A stretch of DNA of 64,000 bases from Cohnella rhizosphaerae (GCF_029525575.1 NZ_JAPDIA010000003.1:372001-436000), one strand, 5' to 3'. Positions 38,468 to 48,779 are shown, numbered from the stretch's first letter. Numbers and translations: made by a program. The notes: generated by a model from the sequence alone, not told the origin.

Positions 38468-39778
38468 ATGAGTCTGTGGGAGCAATTGGACGATCGGCCG
38501 GTGCCGGCCTGGTTCGACGACGCGAAATTCGGTATTTTCATTCACTGGGGGCCGTATTCGGTGCCGTCCTGGGCGCCCAGGCGCGAGAGCGTTAACGTAT
38601 CGGGCGAGGCTTACGCGGAGTGGTACGGCAGCGCCATGCGTCAAGAAGGGAGTCCCTACCGGGACTTCCACCTGCGGACCTACGGGGCGCGCACGACTTA
38701 CGAGGACTTCGCGCCCCGCTTCCGGGCCGAGCTGTTCGAGCCGCAGCGCTGGGCCGAGCTGTTCCGCAGATCCGGCGCACGCTACGTCGTGCTGACGGCC
38801 AAGCATCACGACGCCTTCTGCCTGTGGCCGAGCCGCTACGCCTGGAACTGGAACAGCGCGGACATCGGCGCCGGCCGCGATCTGTTCGGCGAGCTGGCCG
38901 CCGCCGTGCGCGGGCAGGGCTTGCGGATGGGCGCGTATTATTCGCTGTTGGAGTGGTTCAACCCGCTCTATCTGAGCGATCCGGAGGCGTATGCGACCGA
39001 ACGGATGATTCCGCAGATGAAGGAGCTGATCGACGCCTACCGTCCCTCCGTTCTGTTCACGGACGGGGAGTGGGAGCATGCGAGCGAGAAATGGCACAGC
39101 GAGGAGTTCTTGCACTGGCTGTTCGCGCATCCGGATGTCGGCGGGGAGATCGTCGTGAACGACCGCTGGGGCAGCGAGACGCGGGGCCGGCACGGCGGCA
39201 TTTTCACGACGGAGTACGGCGAGGTCGGCTTCGGTCCCGACGGCCAGGAGCTGCACATGAGCCGCGAGCGCAAATGGGAGGAAAACCGGGGCATCGGCGC
39301 TTCGTTCGGCTACAACCGGCATGAGACGCTCGACGCGTATATGACGGAAAAGGACGTCATTCACTTGCTCGTCGATACCGTGAGCCGGGGCGGCAACCTG
39401 CTGCTCAACGTCGGGCCGACCGCGGACGGGCTGATCCCGGTCATTATGGAGGAGCGGCTGGCGCAGCTCGGCGACTGGCTGCAGGTGAACGGCGAGGCGA
39501 TCTACGGCACGGGCTGCTGGAAGGCGCGCAGCGATGCGGACGAGGACGTCCGCTATACGGTGCGGGGCGAGACGGTATACGCGATCTTCCTGCGCTGGCC
39601 GGCGAGCGAGACGACGCTGACGGCGCCGGGCCTGTCCGGCAAGACGCGAGCGCGGATGCTGGGCCTGGACGAGCCGCTGACTTGTGGTCAGACGGTGGAA
39701 GGGCTGAGCGTGGAGGTGCCGGTGCTGCCTCCGGAACGGTTGCCGTGCCGGCATGCGTACGTGATCCGATTCGATTAG
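38468..39778 (+). CDS. GH29 alpha-L-fucosidase
   Basis: 436 aa. GH29 hallmarks: WFDDAKFGIFIHWGPYSVPSW at the N terminus, YVVLTAKHHDAFCLWPS, and FTDGEWEHA with the probable nucleophile Asp (near residue 198). GGNLLLNVGPTADG closes the barrel, followed by a small beta domain. No signal peptide, so it acts on imported fucosides. ATG 38468 lies 7 nt after AAGGAG in the last tandem unit; GTG 38462 is too close to it. Confidence 0.92.
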   Translation: MSLWEQLDDRPVPAWFDDAKFGIFIHWGPYSVPSWAPRRESVNVSGEAYAEWYGSAMRQEGSPYRDFHLRTYGARTTYEDFAPRFRAELFEPQRWAELFRRSGARYVVLTAKHHDAFCLWPSRYAWNWNSADIGAGRDLFGELAAAVRGQGLRMGAYYSLLEWFNPLYLSDPEAYATERMIPQMKELIDAYRPSVLFTDGEWEHASEKWHSEEFLHWLFAHPDVGGEIVVNDRWGSETRGRHGGIFTTEYGEVGFGPDGQELHMSRERKWEENRGIGASFGYNRHETLDAYMTEKDVIHLLVDTVSRGGNLLLNVGPTADGLIPVIMEERLAQLGDWLQVNGEAIYGTGCWKARSDADEDVRYTVRGETVYAIFLRWPASETTLTAPGLSGKTRARMLGLDEPLTCGQTVEGLSVEVPVLPPERLPCRHAYVIRFD

Positions 39779-39816
39779 GGAAGGGGAACGGACGAGGATG
39801 GAGCAAAGGGTGAGGC

Positions 39817-42552
39817 ATGGGGGAAACGCAGGCGGAGGAGACGGAGATGCTGACGGAGAAGCCGGCGATGAGGCAGGCGGATATGCAGGCGGAAATGCAG
39901 GCAGAGAAGCAGGCAGAAAAGCAGGCGGGAATGCAGGTAAAGATGCACGCGCCTGATTTAGGCAGCGACCCGGGCGGCGGCGAAGGCGGCCCGCGACGCG
40001 GCAGTGAACGGCGTGGCGGGGCGCGCGCTGCGCTGCGCAAGTTGGGCGCGCTGCTCCTGGCGACGGCGCTCATGGGCGCGTCGGCATCGGCCGCGGGCGC
40101 GACGGTCTACCCCCGCGCATCGCAGCAAGCCGGGCGTCGACGATCGATTACATCGATATGGAAAGTTCGTCTTATACGATCGGCGATCTGCTCACCGTCG
40201 AGTCGCTGCAGGGGGATCGTCAACCGGTCGGAGCCGCGCATCTGGGTGCTGAAAAATCCGATCCAAATGTACGACGCCGCGCCGGGCTTCGACGCCTATT
40301 CGACGATGGTCGGGCGCACCTTCTGGTTCGACCGGTTGTCCGGGTACACCAAGGTCGCGCATACCGACCCGCTGGAGCTGGTGCAAAGCTTCGCTTCGGA
40401 GCTGTCGGGCGCGGTACTCTACGATCCGGACATGCTCGATACCGCCTCCGGCGCGAACGGCAACGTCGGCAGCTTCTATTATACGACGAACGACGATTCG
40501 CAGTATGCGGAGGCCAACAAGGGCTTCCAGCCGTCCGAGACCGTCGTCGCGCAGCTCAACGTCACGGCCATGCTGTGCGCCAAGTACGGCGCGATCGCCC
40601 TGACGGAGGATCAGCTGGACGCGCTGGCTGACGATTACGGCGTGACGCTGCCGGTGCTGGCCGATACGCGGACGCTGGACCTCTCCACCTGGCAAAAAAA
40701 GCTACCAGTACGCGATGGATCATCTGGACGCGGACATGCGGACCGATATTTTGGCCAACAACCCCAACTTCAGCATCGCGATGTTCGACTACCTGATCGC
40801 GAACAAAATTTTCGTCTTTAATCTGAAGGGCGACCCGGCTGCGGGAACGGGACTCAGCGCGGCGGAGAAGACGCTGACCGACGAGATCGCGGACCGGAGC
40901 GGGCCGAATACGCCGGTGATCGGCGTCTGGGGCGGGACCACGGACGAAGACGCGTTCGGCCGCTACTTCAATCCCGAAGGCAAGTTCTCCCTCGTCACCA
41001 GCGAGAGCTTCAATATGAGCTGGACGAGCGGGCTGCCGTCCGTACGTCCTTCGGCTAGCGAGACGAACCGCAATCTGACGTACGACCCTTCGAAGGTATA
41101 TATCAGCTTTACGGAAACGGACGGGGACACGCTGCTCTTTCTTCAATATAAGTATCCTCGCTGGTTCGGTCTGGCGGACCGCGAGAACTACCCGATCGGC
41201 TGGGAGCTGTCTCCGACAATCGGGGGAGCTCGATCCGCTGGCCGCGCAATTTTACGCGGAGGAGCGGGGCGCCAACACCTACGTCAACCCGGTCACCGGC
41301 GTCGGCTATCTCAAATATGCGCCTTCAGCCGCTTATCGGGACGATTATTTCGAGCTGACCGACGATTATATGGACTACATGCGGTACCGGCTGCTGCGCA
41401 CGATGAACTACGACCGTTTCGACGCGATTCCGTATACCGCCATTCCAAGCGTCGAGGGCGTATTCGCGGGGTACGGCGGCGCCGATCCGCAGCGGCCCTC
41501 GGTCGCCGAGCTGGCGGAGACGAACTTTATGTATTTGGGCAAGCCGATTTTCATCAATTATTCTTACGCGGACATCGATCAAATCGTGGATTACGACGGC
41601 GGCGGACCTGCGTTCTTCAGCGTGGCGGCACAGTACGTCAATACGGAGCTGCTGACGGACACGATCGATTCGCTGCCCGCGAACTTCGTCGTCGTCTCGC
41701 CCGGCGAGCTGGTCGATCTGTACAAGCAATACGCGGAGCAGACGTACGCGGACATCGGCCAGGCCGCTTTTCTGGCGAGCTTCTCGCACGGGGAGAGCGG
41801 ATTTCTCAGAGGCGGACGCGGGCAGCTACATCGCGGACGGCGACCACCGGGTGGCGGACGGCACGGCGAGCTGGACCTACCGGTTCGATCTGGCGGACAC
41901 GGCCGCCGCGCTCGACGTCAAGCTGGACGTCGCCAACAACTACAAGATCGAGGTGTCCAAAGACAAGGCGAGCTGGACGACGGAGGCGACCGCTCCGGCG
42001 GATATCCACGACGCGAGCAACCGCGCGACGGTGGAGCTGGATCTGTCGGCGTATCTGGCGGGCAATCCGGACAAGACGGTCTACGTGCGCTTCGGCGACG
42101 CCAGCCCAGCGGACGGTTGGGGCGCGAGCCTGTTCGGCGTCGGCGTGAACGAGGACGTCCCTGCCGCCGCCGACCGTCAGCTGTTGACCGCAGGACGTCA
42201 GTTGAATGCGGGGCAGTTCCTCGCCGCGCCTTCGGGCGGTTACAACGTGACGCTGCAGAGCGACGGCAATCTGGTGCTCTACAGCGGGCCGAATCCGGCG
42301 GGCAATACCGGCGTCGTCTGGCAGTCGGGCGCGACCGGCCCTGCGGGCGCCTACTTCGCCATCATGCAGAGCGACGGCAACTTCGTCGTCTACAAGGGCA
42401 CGGGACCTTCGGACAACCAGGGCTACCTGTGGTCGACCGGTACCGGCGGGAGCGGCGCCTGCTACTTTTCGGTCGAAGATGACGGCAAGATCTATGTCCA
42501 TCAAGGCAGCGATCCCGATCATGAGACCGGCGTCGTCTGGTCGCGTCCTTGA
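39817..42552 (+). CDS. Secreted GxGYxYP-like putative glycosidase with C-terminal bulb-type lectin, several frameshifts
   Basis: About 910 aa. A signal sequence (LGALLLATALMGASASAAGA) is preceded by an unusual Gln/Glu/Ala-rich extension. The middle resembles the GxGYxYP family (VYISFTETDGD, WELSPTIGELDPLAAQFY, then PVTGVGYLKYAPS near the name motif). A beta-sandwich follows, then a B-lectin domain (~42170-42550) with QSDGNLVLY and QSDGNFVVY, two good mannose-site motifs, and a degenerate third. Frame breaks at C5 40110, G5 40211, A7 40694, G5 41222 and near 41796. The start could be 39817, 39847 or later. Family assignment is moderate. Confidence 0.65.
39873..39944 (+). repeat. Six 12-bp direct repeats in the 5' end of the lectin-protein gene
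   Basis: Consensus GCAGGCGGAAAT repeated in frame, encoding Q-A-E-M/K units. They precede the predicted signal peptide and may be untranslated if the true start is further downstream. Confidence 0.75.
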
Positions 42553-42599
42553 GCGGCCGGCGGCGAGGATAGGCAACCAGAAAAGGAGAGATCGTTCGG

Positions 42600-44597
42600 A
42601 TGATGGACCGCAAGCATGCTTTTCTCGGGCTTCACTTCGACCTCCATCCGACGGAGGAAGACGACAGCCTGGGCGCGGACGTGACGGAGGAGCGGGTCGA
42701 CCGGCTGCTGCGGCGCGTTCGCCCGGACTATGTACATTATGATTGCAAGGGACACCCAGGCTACACAGGCTGCCCGGTTCGCACGGGCTGGGCGGCTCCC
42801 GGGATCGTCCGCGATTCGCTCGCCGTCTGGCGGGAGGCGACGCGGAAGCTGGGCATCTCGCTGGGCATTCACTACTCGGGCGTCGTCGATCATCTCGCGG
42901 TGCGCCGGCATCCGGAGTGGGCGCGTCAGGACGCCGAGGGACAGCCGGACGCCGAGGCGACAAGCGTCTTCGGACCGTACGCCGACGAGCTGATGATTCC
43001 CCAGCTTCAGGAGATCGTGGCCCGCTACGGGCTGGACAGCATCTGGCTGGACGGCGAATGCTGGGGCGCGAAGCTCGATTATTCTCCGGCTGCGTTGACC
43101 GCCTGGCGCGAAGCGACCGGTTGGGAAGACGCGCCCGCAGGCCGCGAAGACCCGCGATGGCTGCAGTGGAAAAACTTTCACCGCGCGGCATTCGAGAATT
43201 ATTTGCGGCATTGGACGGAGGCGCTTCACCGCGCCTTTCCCAAGCTGCAGGTCGCCAGCAACTGGGCGTACACGACGATGAGCCCGAAGCCGGTCGCGGC
43301 CGGGATCGACTACATCTCGGGCGACTTCGACCCGATGCTGTCGGCGGACCGGGCGCGTACGGAGACGCGCTATCTGAGCAACGTCGGCATGCCGTGGGAG
43401 CTTCAGGCATGGGGCTTCGACAATGCCTCGGGTCAGGAGGAGCTGCTCAAGTCGCCGTCGCAGCTCAAGCAGGAGGCGGGCGTCGTGCTGATGCACGGCG
43501 GAGGCTTTATGATGTACTTTTTGCCGACGAGGTCGGGGTACATCAATGAAGAGATCGAAGAGACCGCCGCCGAGGTGGCGGCGTTCTGCCGGGCCCGCAA
43601 ACGCTTCTCGCATCGCAGCGTCTCGGTGCCGCAGGTGGCGCTTCTTCATTCGAGCGAAAGCCAGTTCGACCGCTCCGACCGGGTGTTCACCTGGTGGGAC
43701 ACGCCCCTGAACGAGCTTGAAGGCGCGCTGCACGCGCTGCTTGAATCGCATTATTCAGTCGACATTCTAGCCGAGCATATGCTGGAGAGCCGACTGGAGG
43801 AATTCGCGCTGCTCGTCATTCCCGATGCGCATGCGCTGTCCGACGCGTTCCGCAGGCGCGTGCTCGACTATGTCGCAGGCGGCGGCAAGCTGCTGCTGCT
43901 CGGCGAGCGCTGCGTGCGGCTGTTCGGCGAGGCGCTCGGCGCGGAGCTGCTCGGCGAGCCGCGGGCGGCGAACGCGCAGCTCGTCTCGCCGGCGGGCAAA
44001 GTCGGCTGCCCCGGCTTGTGGCAGCGCGTCGAAGCGACGACGGCCGAGACCGTCGCCATGCGCTACGAGGGCGAAGGCGTCCACGGCCGCCATTCGTACC
44101 TCGATACGCGGAGCGAGGGCGTGTCGGCGGCGCACCTCCGCCATCGCTCGGAAGAGATCGCCGCCACGGTGAACCGCTATGGCGCGGGCGAGGTCGCCGC
44201 CGTGTACGGCCCGGTCGCCGATCGCTACTTCCATTCGCATCATCCCGCGCTGCGAAGCTGGATTCGCCGGCTGGCCGAGCGTCTGTTTCCCGAGCCCGCC
44301 GTGAAGACCGACGCGCCTTCGTGCGTCGACCTTGCGCTCCGGCGGACGGCGGAGGGCGAGCTGTGCGTACATCTGCTGAACCTGGCGAATATGCCGGTCT
44401 CGAACCGGCGCGCCTACGCGGAGTATGTACCGCCGATCGGTCCGATCCGGCTCGGCATCCTGCTCGACAGCCGCCCGTCCGCCGTCGTCTGGGAGCCCGG
44501 CGGCGCATCGGTCGACTGGCACTGGTCGGACGGCAAGCTGGAAGCGTCCGTGCCGAAGCTCGACATCCACGGCGCGTTGGTTATTCGGTTTTCATAA
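42600..44597 (+). CDS. Fucosidase-like glycoside hydrolase with trimerisation-type middle domain
   Basis: 665 aa, intact. An N-terminal TIM barrel begins FLGLHFDLHPTEEDDSLGADVTEE and continues LGISLGIHYSGVVDHLA and YGLDSIWLDGECWG (probable catalytic Asp). The middle domain (~370-530: LDYVAGGGKLLLLGERCVRLF) has the glutaminase-like fold seen as a beta-galactosidase trimerisation domain, with a beta domain at the end. This layout fits GH29/GH151-like alpha-L-fucosidases; the exact family is uncertain. AAGGAG lies 11 nt before ATG 42600. Last gene of the glycan locus. Confidence 0.7.
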   Translation: MMDRKHAFLGLHFDLHPTEEDDSLGADVTEERVDRLLRRVRPDYVHYDCKGHPGYTGCPVRTGWAAPGIVRDSLAVWREATRKLGISLGIHYSGVVDHLAVRRHPEWARQDAEGQPDAEATSVFGPYADELMIPQLQEIVARYGLDSIWLDGECWGAKLDYSPAALTAWREATGWEDAPAGREDPRWLQWKNFHRAAFENYLRHWTEALHRAFPKLQVASNWAYTTMSPKPVAAGIDYISGDFDPMLSADRARTETRYLSNVGMPWELQAWGFDNASGQEELLKSPSQLKQEAGVVLMHGGGFMMYFLPTRSGYINEEIEETAAEVAAFCRARKRFSHRSVSVPQVALLHSSESQFDRSDRVFTWWDTPLNELEGALHALLESHYSVDILAEHMLESRLEEFALLVIPDAHALSDAFRRRVLDYVAGGGKLLLLGERCVRLFGEALGAELLGEPRAANAQLVSPAGKVGCPGLWQRVEATTAETVAMRYEGEGVHGRHSYLDTRSEGVSAAHLRHRSEEIAATVNRYGAGEVAAVYGPVADRYFHSHHPALRSWIRRLAERLFPEPAVKTDAPSCVDLALRRTAEGELCVHLLNLANMPVSNRRAYAEYVPPIGPIRLGILLDSRPSAVVWEPGGASVDWHWSDGKLEASVPKLDIHGALVIRFS

Positions 44598-44610
44598 TGG
44601 TTTATATCAG

Positions 44611-44657
44611 AGCGCAGTCCGCCGGGTTGTTCAGTGCCGGCTGGACTGCGCTTTTTT
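44611..44657 (+). terminator. Rho-independent terminator ending the glycan locus
   Basis: AGCGCAGTCC pairs perfectly with GGACTGCGCT, then six T. Confidence 0.92.
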
Positions 44658-44725
44658 ATGCTGGAAAAAGATGCGCGGTATGCTAAGATCAAAAAGAAAA
44701 CGTATCTGTTCGGGGAGGCATTATC

Positions 44726-45163
44726 ATGAAAATCCACCGCATGGACCACATCGGCATCAACGTCAACGATCTGGCCGCCGCCAAAGCGTTTTTTCTCGAA
44801 TTCGGACTCGAGGTGCACGGAGAATGGGAAGCGGAAGGCGCTTGGCTGGACGAGATCGTCGGTCTTGAAAATGTGAAAACATCCTGCGTCGCATTGCGCT
44901 CGTCCGATGGCGAGACGTGGCTGGAGCTGATCAAGTATATCGCGCCTTCGGACGAGAACGGAATTCAGCCGACGCATTCGAATACGTTAGGCATCCGGCA
45001 TATTTGCTTCGCCGTCGATGATATCGAGGCGCTGGTCGCCAAGATGAGAGAGAAGGGCATGGAAACGTTCAGCGACATCCAAAACTATAAAGATATCTAT
45101 AAGATGTGCTACGTCCGCGGGCCGGAGAGCATCATTTTGGAGTTGGCCGAGCGAATCGGATAA
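44726..45163 (+). CDS. VOC (glyoxalase/bleomycin-resistance) family protein
   Basis: 145 aa with two paired beta-alpha-beta-beta-beta halves. MDHIGINVNDLAAAKAFF supplies the first metal-ligand His, WLELIKY a Glu, IRHICFAVDDIEALVAKM the second-half His, and ESIILELAE the last Glu, so a metal site is complete. Reaction unknown; methylmalonyl-CoA epimerase-like or lactoylglutathione lyase-like enzymes share this plan. GGGGAGG precedes the ATG. Single gene between a terminator and repeat array 2. Confidence 0.85.
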   Translation: MKIHRMDHIGINVNDLAAAKAFFLEFGLEVHGEWEAEGAWLDEIVGLENVKTSCVALRSSDGETWLELIKYIAPSDENGIQPTHSNTLGIRHICFAVDDIEALVAKMREKGMETFSDIQNYKDIYKMCYVRGPESIILELAERIG

Positions 45164-45216
45164 ATACGGATTGCCGTGACGAGTCAGGACTAATTGTTTT
45201 GGCGTCCAACCGCCGC

Positions 45217-45830
45217 TGTAAGCGAGAAAAGCGAGGCTACAGCAGAATGCCGAAAAACACAGACTAGAGCGACGAAGGCGCTGGGGCGCGCTGCAAGCAA
45301 TCGTTTTGCAAACATTCTGACATGGCACCCAAGCCGGCGCCGCGATCGAAAATTGTATACACGGATTGGATCGCAGTGCATCTAAAACCTCTATGCCAGG
45401 TTCTAAACGACGCACGTATAAAGAACGGGGGAGCCGGTCATAAAGTTATTTTCGCGGGCTCATGATACGGTAACGGTGGTGTAAAGGTAGAAAGTTACTC
45501 TACAGCCTCGCGAACCGGTCAAAACGTTGGTGTAAAGAAAAAAAAGTTACTCTACAGCCTTGAGGTGCGATCTAAACAGTACTGTAGGGACAAAAAGTTA
45601 CTCTATAGTCTTGCGGCATGGTCTAAATGGTGCTGTAAGGGCAAAAAGTTACTCTAATGCAAGCTACAAAAGCAACGTTACTGGAACGACGAAGACGCCG
45701 GGACACGCTGCAAGCGACAAAAGCGCGGCGACAGAAGCAGGCCGCCGCTGCAAGCTACAAGAGCAACGTTCCTGGAGCGACGGAGGCGCTGGGGCGCGCT
45801 GCAAGCGAGAAAAGCGCGGCGGCAAGCGGA
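45217..45830. repeat. Repeat array 2, TGCAAGC-type copies
   Basis: TG(C/T)AAGC(T/G)A(C/G)A(A/G)A motifs at 45217, 45292, 45658, 45709, 45749 and 45800, with spacing 51 bp for 45658-45709 and 45749-45800. The longer segment GAGCGACGAAGGCGCTGGGGCGCGCTGCAAGC (split here as GAGCGACGAAGGCGC and TGGGGCGCGCTGCAAGC) appears near 45268, 45686 and 45775 with few changes. These copies flank the TGTA-type units at 45445-45660. The 743-bp gap contains no supported gene. Confidence 0.7.
45445..45660. repeat. Palindromic repeat array 2, AAAAAGTTACTCTACAG-type units
   Basis: GTTACTCTA begins at 45494, 45546, 45597 and 45648 (spacing 52, 51, 51), with a decayed copy at 45445. Each unit has the imperfect dyad TGTA(A/G)(A/G)G ... 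CTCTACA around about ten bases, followed by a less conserved ~25 bp. Lies between the convergent VOC and aldo/keto reductase genes. Confidence 0.8.
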
Positions 45831-45906
45831 AAACCGGGCCGGCCCTGCATGCAAAGAAGGGAACGCCAGGGAGCTGCGCGCTCCCGGACGTTCCCTTCTT
45901 AACTGT

Positions 45907-46896
45907 CTATGCCAAGATCCGATCGATCCGGTCCAGCTCCTCCTGCGTGAACGACGGCTGGGCGAGCGCGCCGACGGCGTCCTCGATCTGCTCGACCTTG
46001 CTCGCGCCGATGAGCGCGGACGTGACGCGGCCGCCGCGCAATACCCAGGCCAGCGCCATCTGCGACAGCTTCTGCCCGCGTTCGGCAGCCAGCTCGTTCA
46101 ACTGCCGAACCTTCGCAATCAGAGCCTCGTCGATGCCCTCGGAGCGCAGGAACACGCTCGGTCCGGCAGCGCGCGAGTCGGGAGCGATGCCGTTCAGGTA
46201 CCGGTCGGTCAGGATGCCCTGGTTCAGCGGCGAGAATACGATCGAGCCGATGCCTTCCTCGTCGAGCACGTCCTGCAGACCGTCCTCGATCCACCGCGAC
46301 ATCATCGAATAGTTCGGCTGGTGGATCAGGCAAGGCGTCCCCAGTCGCTTCAGGATGCGCGAAGCCTCGCGCGTCTGCTCGGGCCTATAGTTGGAAAGGC
46401 CGACGTACAGCGCCTTGCCCTGGCGGACGACGAGATCGAGCGCCGCCATCGTCTCTTCCAGCGGGGTGTCCGGATCCGGCCGGTGGTGGTAGTAAATGTC
46501 GACGTAGTCGAGGCCCATCCGCTTCAGGCTCTGATCCAGGCTGGCGACGAGGCCTTTCTTGGAGCCCCATTCGCCGTAAGGACCGGGCCACATATAATAG
46601 CCGGCCTTCGTTGAGATGATCAGCTCGTCCCGGTAAGGACGCAGGTCGTCCTTCAGCATGCGGCCGAACGACTCCTCCGCCGATCCGGCAGGCGGGCCGT
46701 AATTGTTCGCCAGATCGAAGTGGGTGATGCCGAGGTCGAACGCGCGTCTGACGAGCGCCCTGCCATTTTCGTACGTGTTAATGCCGCCGAAGTTATGCCA
46801 CAGGCCGAGCGAGATGGCCGGCAGCTTCACGCCGCTCCTGCCGCTGCGATTGTATGTCATCGCGTCGTATCGGTCTTGCTTTGCCGAGTAGGTCAA
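45907..46896 (-). CDS. Aldo/keto reductase, YghZ/glyceraldehyde-3-phosphate reductase type
   Basis: 329 aa TIM barrel. N terminus MTYNRSGRSGVKLPAISLGLWHNFGG is characteristic of the YghZ/Kv-beta-like group. Catalytic tetrad: Asp and Tyr in FDLANNYGPP, Lys in IISTKAGYYMW, His in YYHHRPD. The 3' part binds NADPH (ALIGASKVEQIEDAV). Start is TTG 46896, 8 nt after AAGGAG; GTG 46905 overlaps that site. Likely detoxifies aldehydes such as methylglyoxal or L-glyceraldehyde 3-phosphate, by family. Confidence 0.88.
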   Translation of the reverse strand: MTYSAKQDRYDAMTYNRSGRSGVKLPAISLGLWHNFGGINTYENGRALVRRAFDLGITHFDLANNYGPPAGSAEESFGRMLKDDLRPYRDELIISTKAGYYMWPGPYGEWGSKKGLVASLDQSLKRMGLDYVDIYYHHRPDPDTPLEETMAALDLVVRQGKALYVGLSNYRPEQTREASRILKRLGTPCLIHQPNYSMMSRWIEDGLQDVLDEEGIGSIVFSPLNQGILTDRYLNGIAPDSRAAGPSVFLRSEGIDEALIAKVRQLNELAAERGQKLSQMALAWVLRGGRVTSALIGASKVEQIEDAVGALAQPSFTQEELDRIDRILA

Positions 46897-47001
46897 TTTG
46901 AGCACTCCTTCTCATAAGATTAGGCTCATTATAGTTCGACTACAGGAATGAGCCTATATCCGCATGGAAGGAAAATATGGCATAATGTCTGTTCTTCGCG
47001 A

Positions 47002-47833
47002 CTAGCGATATTGTTTGGGCGGGACGCCCTTCAGCTTTTTGAACATTTTCGAAAAAAGCAGCGCATCCCTGTATCCGACCGAACGCGCCACTTCCCCGAC
47101 CGTGTAATGCCCTTTTCTGAGCAGCTCGCCGGCCCGTTCCATCCGATAGTGAAGCAAATATTGCTGCGGGGGGCAGCCCCGTAGCTTCCTTGAAGATGAC
47201 CGACAAATATTTGCGGTCCAGCCCGAGCGTCGCAGCCAGCTGCTCGACCGTGATCGGCTCGCTGAAGTGACAGTGAAGGAAGTCCAGGCTGCGGTGAACG
47301 TAGGCATCCTGCTTGCGGGCGGGCAGGGCGATGCCGCCTCCCTCGTCCGCGGAAGCCGGCATTTGCTCGACGATCGACGTGAGCACGTCGATCAGCAGCG
47401 ACGTGAGCCGCAGATCGCGGTTGACCGGCCGGCCTTCGGCTTCCCGCAGCAGCTCGTACAAATTCGGCATCAGCCGCATATCCATCGGGAATACGGGCGC
47501 CTCCGGCGTCAGCCGCGTTCGCGCGAGCACGTCCGCCACCCGGTCGCCGCGAAATCCGATCCACGAATACGTCCATGGTTCCGACGCATCCGCCTGGTAA
47601 AAGATGACCTTGTCCGGATAGGCGAGGAAGGCTTGGCCCGCCGTCAGCCTGTAGGTTTGGCCGCCGGCCTGCACGATGCCGGTTCCCCGATGCACGAAGT
47701 GGATCTTGTAATGATCCCGCACGCCGGGGCCGAAGGCATGGCCGGGGACGCAATCCTCTTTGCCGAAGTGGGAGACGTAAAAATCCGGATTGTCCCGGAA
47801 CGGACGGTCGGGATTGTCGTGAAGTGCTCTCAT
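47002..47833 (-). CDS. AraC-family regulator with cupin sensor, one frameshift
   Basis: 276 aa after repair. N-terminal AraC-binding cupin (residues ~15-110: YKIHFVHRGTGIVQAGG, TAGQAFLAYPDKVIFYQAD, WTYSWIGFRG) and C-terminal double HTH (VEQLAATLGLDRKYLSVIF, VGEVARSVGYRDALLFSKMFKKLKGVPPKQYR). The frame is lost at six bases, 47168-47173; with five the protein reads EATGLPPQQYLLHYRM. Nearby sugar genes suggest a carbohydrate effector. Divergent from no gene; it lies between AKR and SDR on the same strand. Confidence 0.85.
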
Positions 47834-47852
47834 CGGCGGACGCTTCCCATCC

Positions 47853-48578
47853 TCAGTACGGATTCGTATTCAACATGCTCGCCGTCTTGATGTACATGCG
47901 CTGAGGCAGCTTCAGTTGGGCGACGATGTATTCGGCCATATCCTCCGGGTGCATGTACTGCTCTTCCTTGCCTTCCGCGATCAGGGACGAGCTCTTGGCC
48001 AGATCGGTCGCGATCGTGCTGGGCGTCAGCGCGGTCACGCGGATATTGTTGCGGCGCACTTCTTGCGCGAGCGATTCGGTCAGGCCGATGACGCCGAACT
48101 TCGAAGCGCTGTAGGCGCTGGAGCCGGGCGCGCCGCTCAACCCGTTCGTCGAGGAGACGTTGATGATGTCTCCGGCGTTTTTGGCGATAAGCTGCGGGAG
48201 GACGGTACGCGTTACGTAATAGGTTCCGAGCAGGTTTACGTCGATGATTTTTTTCCAATGCTCGGGGTCCATCTCGACCAATTTCTCGAACGTGCCGATC
48301 CCGGCGTTGTTGATCAAGATGTCGGCGTTGCCGATCTCCCCGGCGATCTTGCCGACCGCCAGCTCGACCTGCTTGAGCGAAGACACGTCCGCCGCCGCGT
48401 AAGCGGCCTTGACGCCAAGCGCTTCGATATCGCGCGCGACGTCCAGCAGATCGTTCTCCGTGCGGGCGATCAGACCGACATGGACGCCTTCCCGGGCGAG
48501 CTCGAGCGCCACCGCCTTGCCGATCCCCTTGCCGGCCCCCGTCACGATCGCTACTTTTCCTTTGATGGTCTGCGCCAC
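47853..48578 (-). CDS. SDR-family oxidoreductase, FabG-like (3-ketoacyl reductase type)
   Basis: 241 aa. NAD(P) motif VTGAGKGIGKAVAL, NNAG (residues ~87-90), catalytic Ser-Tyr-Lys in NVSSTNGLSGAPGSSAYSASK. The C-terminal part (TIATDLAKSS, HPEDMAEYIVAQL) is as in YxbG/FabG-like Bacillus proteins. Start is GTG 48578, 8 nt behind AAGGAG; a long open frame further upstream to 50279 is antisense to the germination gene and not coding. Substrate unknown. Confidence 0.88.
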   Translation of the reverse strand: MAQTIKGKVAIVTGAGKGIGKAVALELAREGVHVGLIARTENDLLDVARDIEALGVKAAYAAADVSSLKQVELAVGKIAGEIGNADILINNAGIGTFEKLVEMDPEHWKKIIDVNLLGTYYVTRTVLPQLIAKNAGDIINVSSTNGLSGAPGSSAYSASKFGVIGLTESLAQEVRRNNIRVTALTPSTIATDLAKSSSLIAEGKEEQYMHPEDMAEYIVAQLKLPQRMYIKTASMLNTNPY

Positions 48579-48779
48579 GATAGACACTCCTTCATTCGCT
48601 AATGAGTACATGCTACTGCAATTATATCGGATTCGACCTGGCATCCCAAATCGATGCTTACGGTGAAGCGACTTCCGACGGCATGCATCCGTTATTGCAT
48701 AAAATTGGTTTCCGTTTGGAAAACCATACATAAACAACCGATTCGCTGCCCGGAGGTGATATTCATCGCTGCGGAACGA

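Noticed and set aside
39847..39945. Functional Gln/Glu-rich N-terminal domain of the lectin protein
   Set aside because: It precedes a signal peptide and is encoded by a 12-bp slippage repeat; probably spurious or dispensable, start unresolved.
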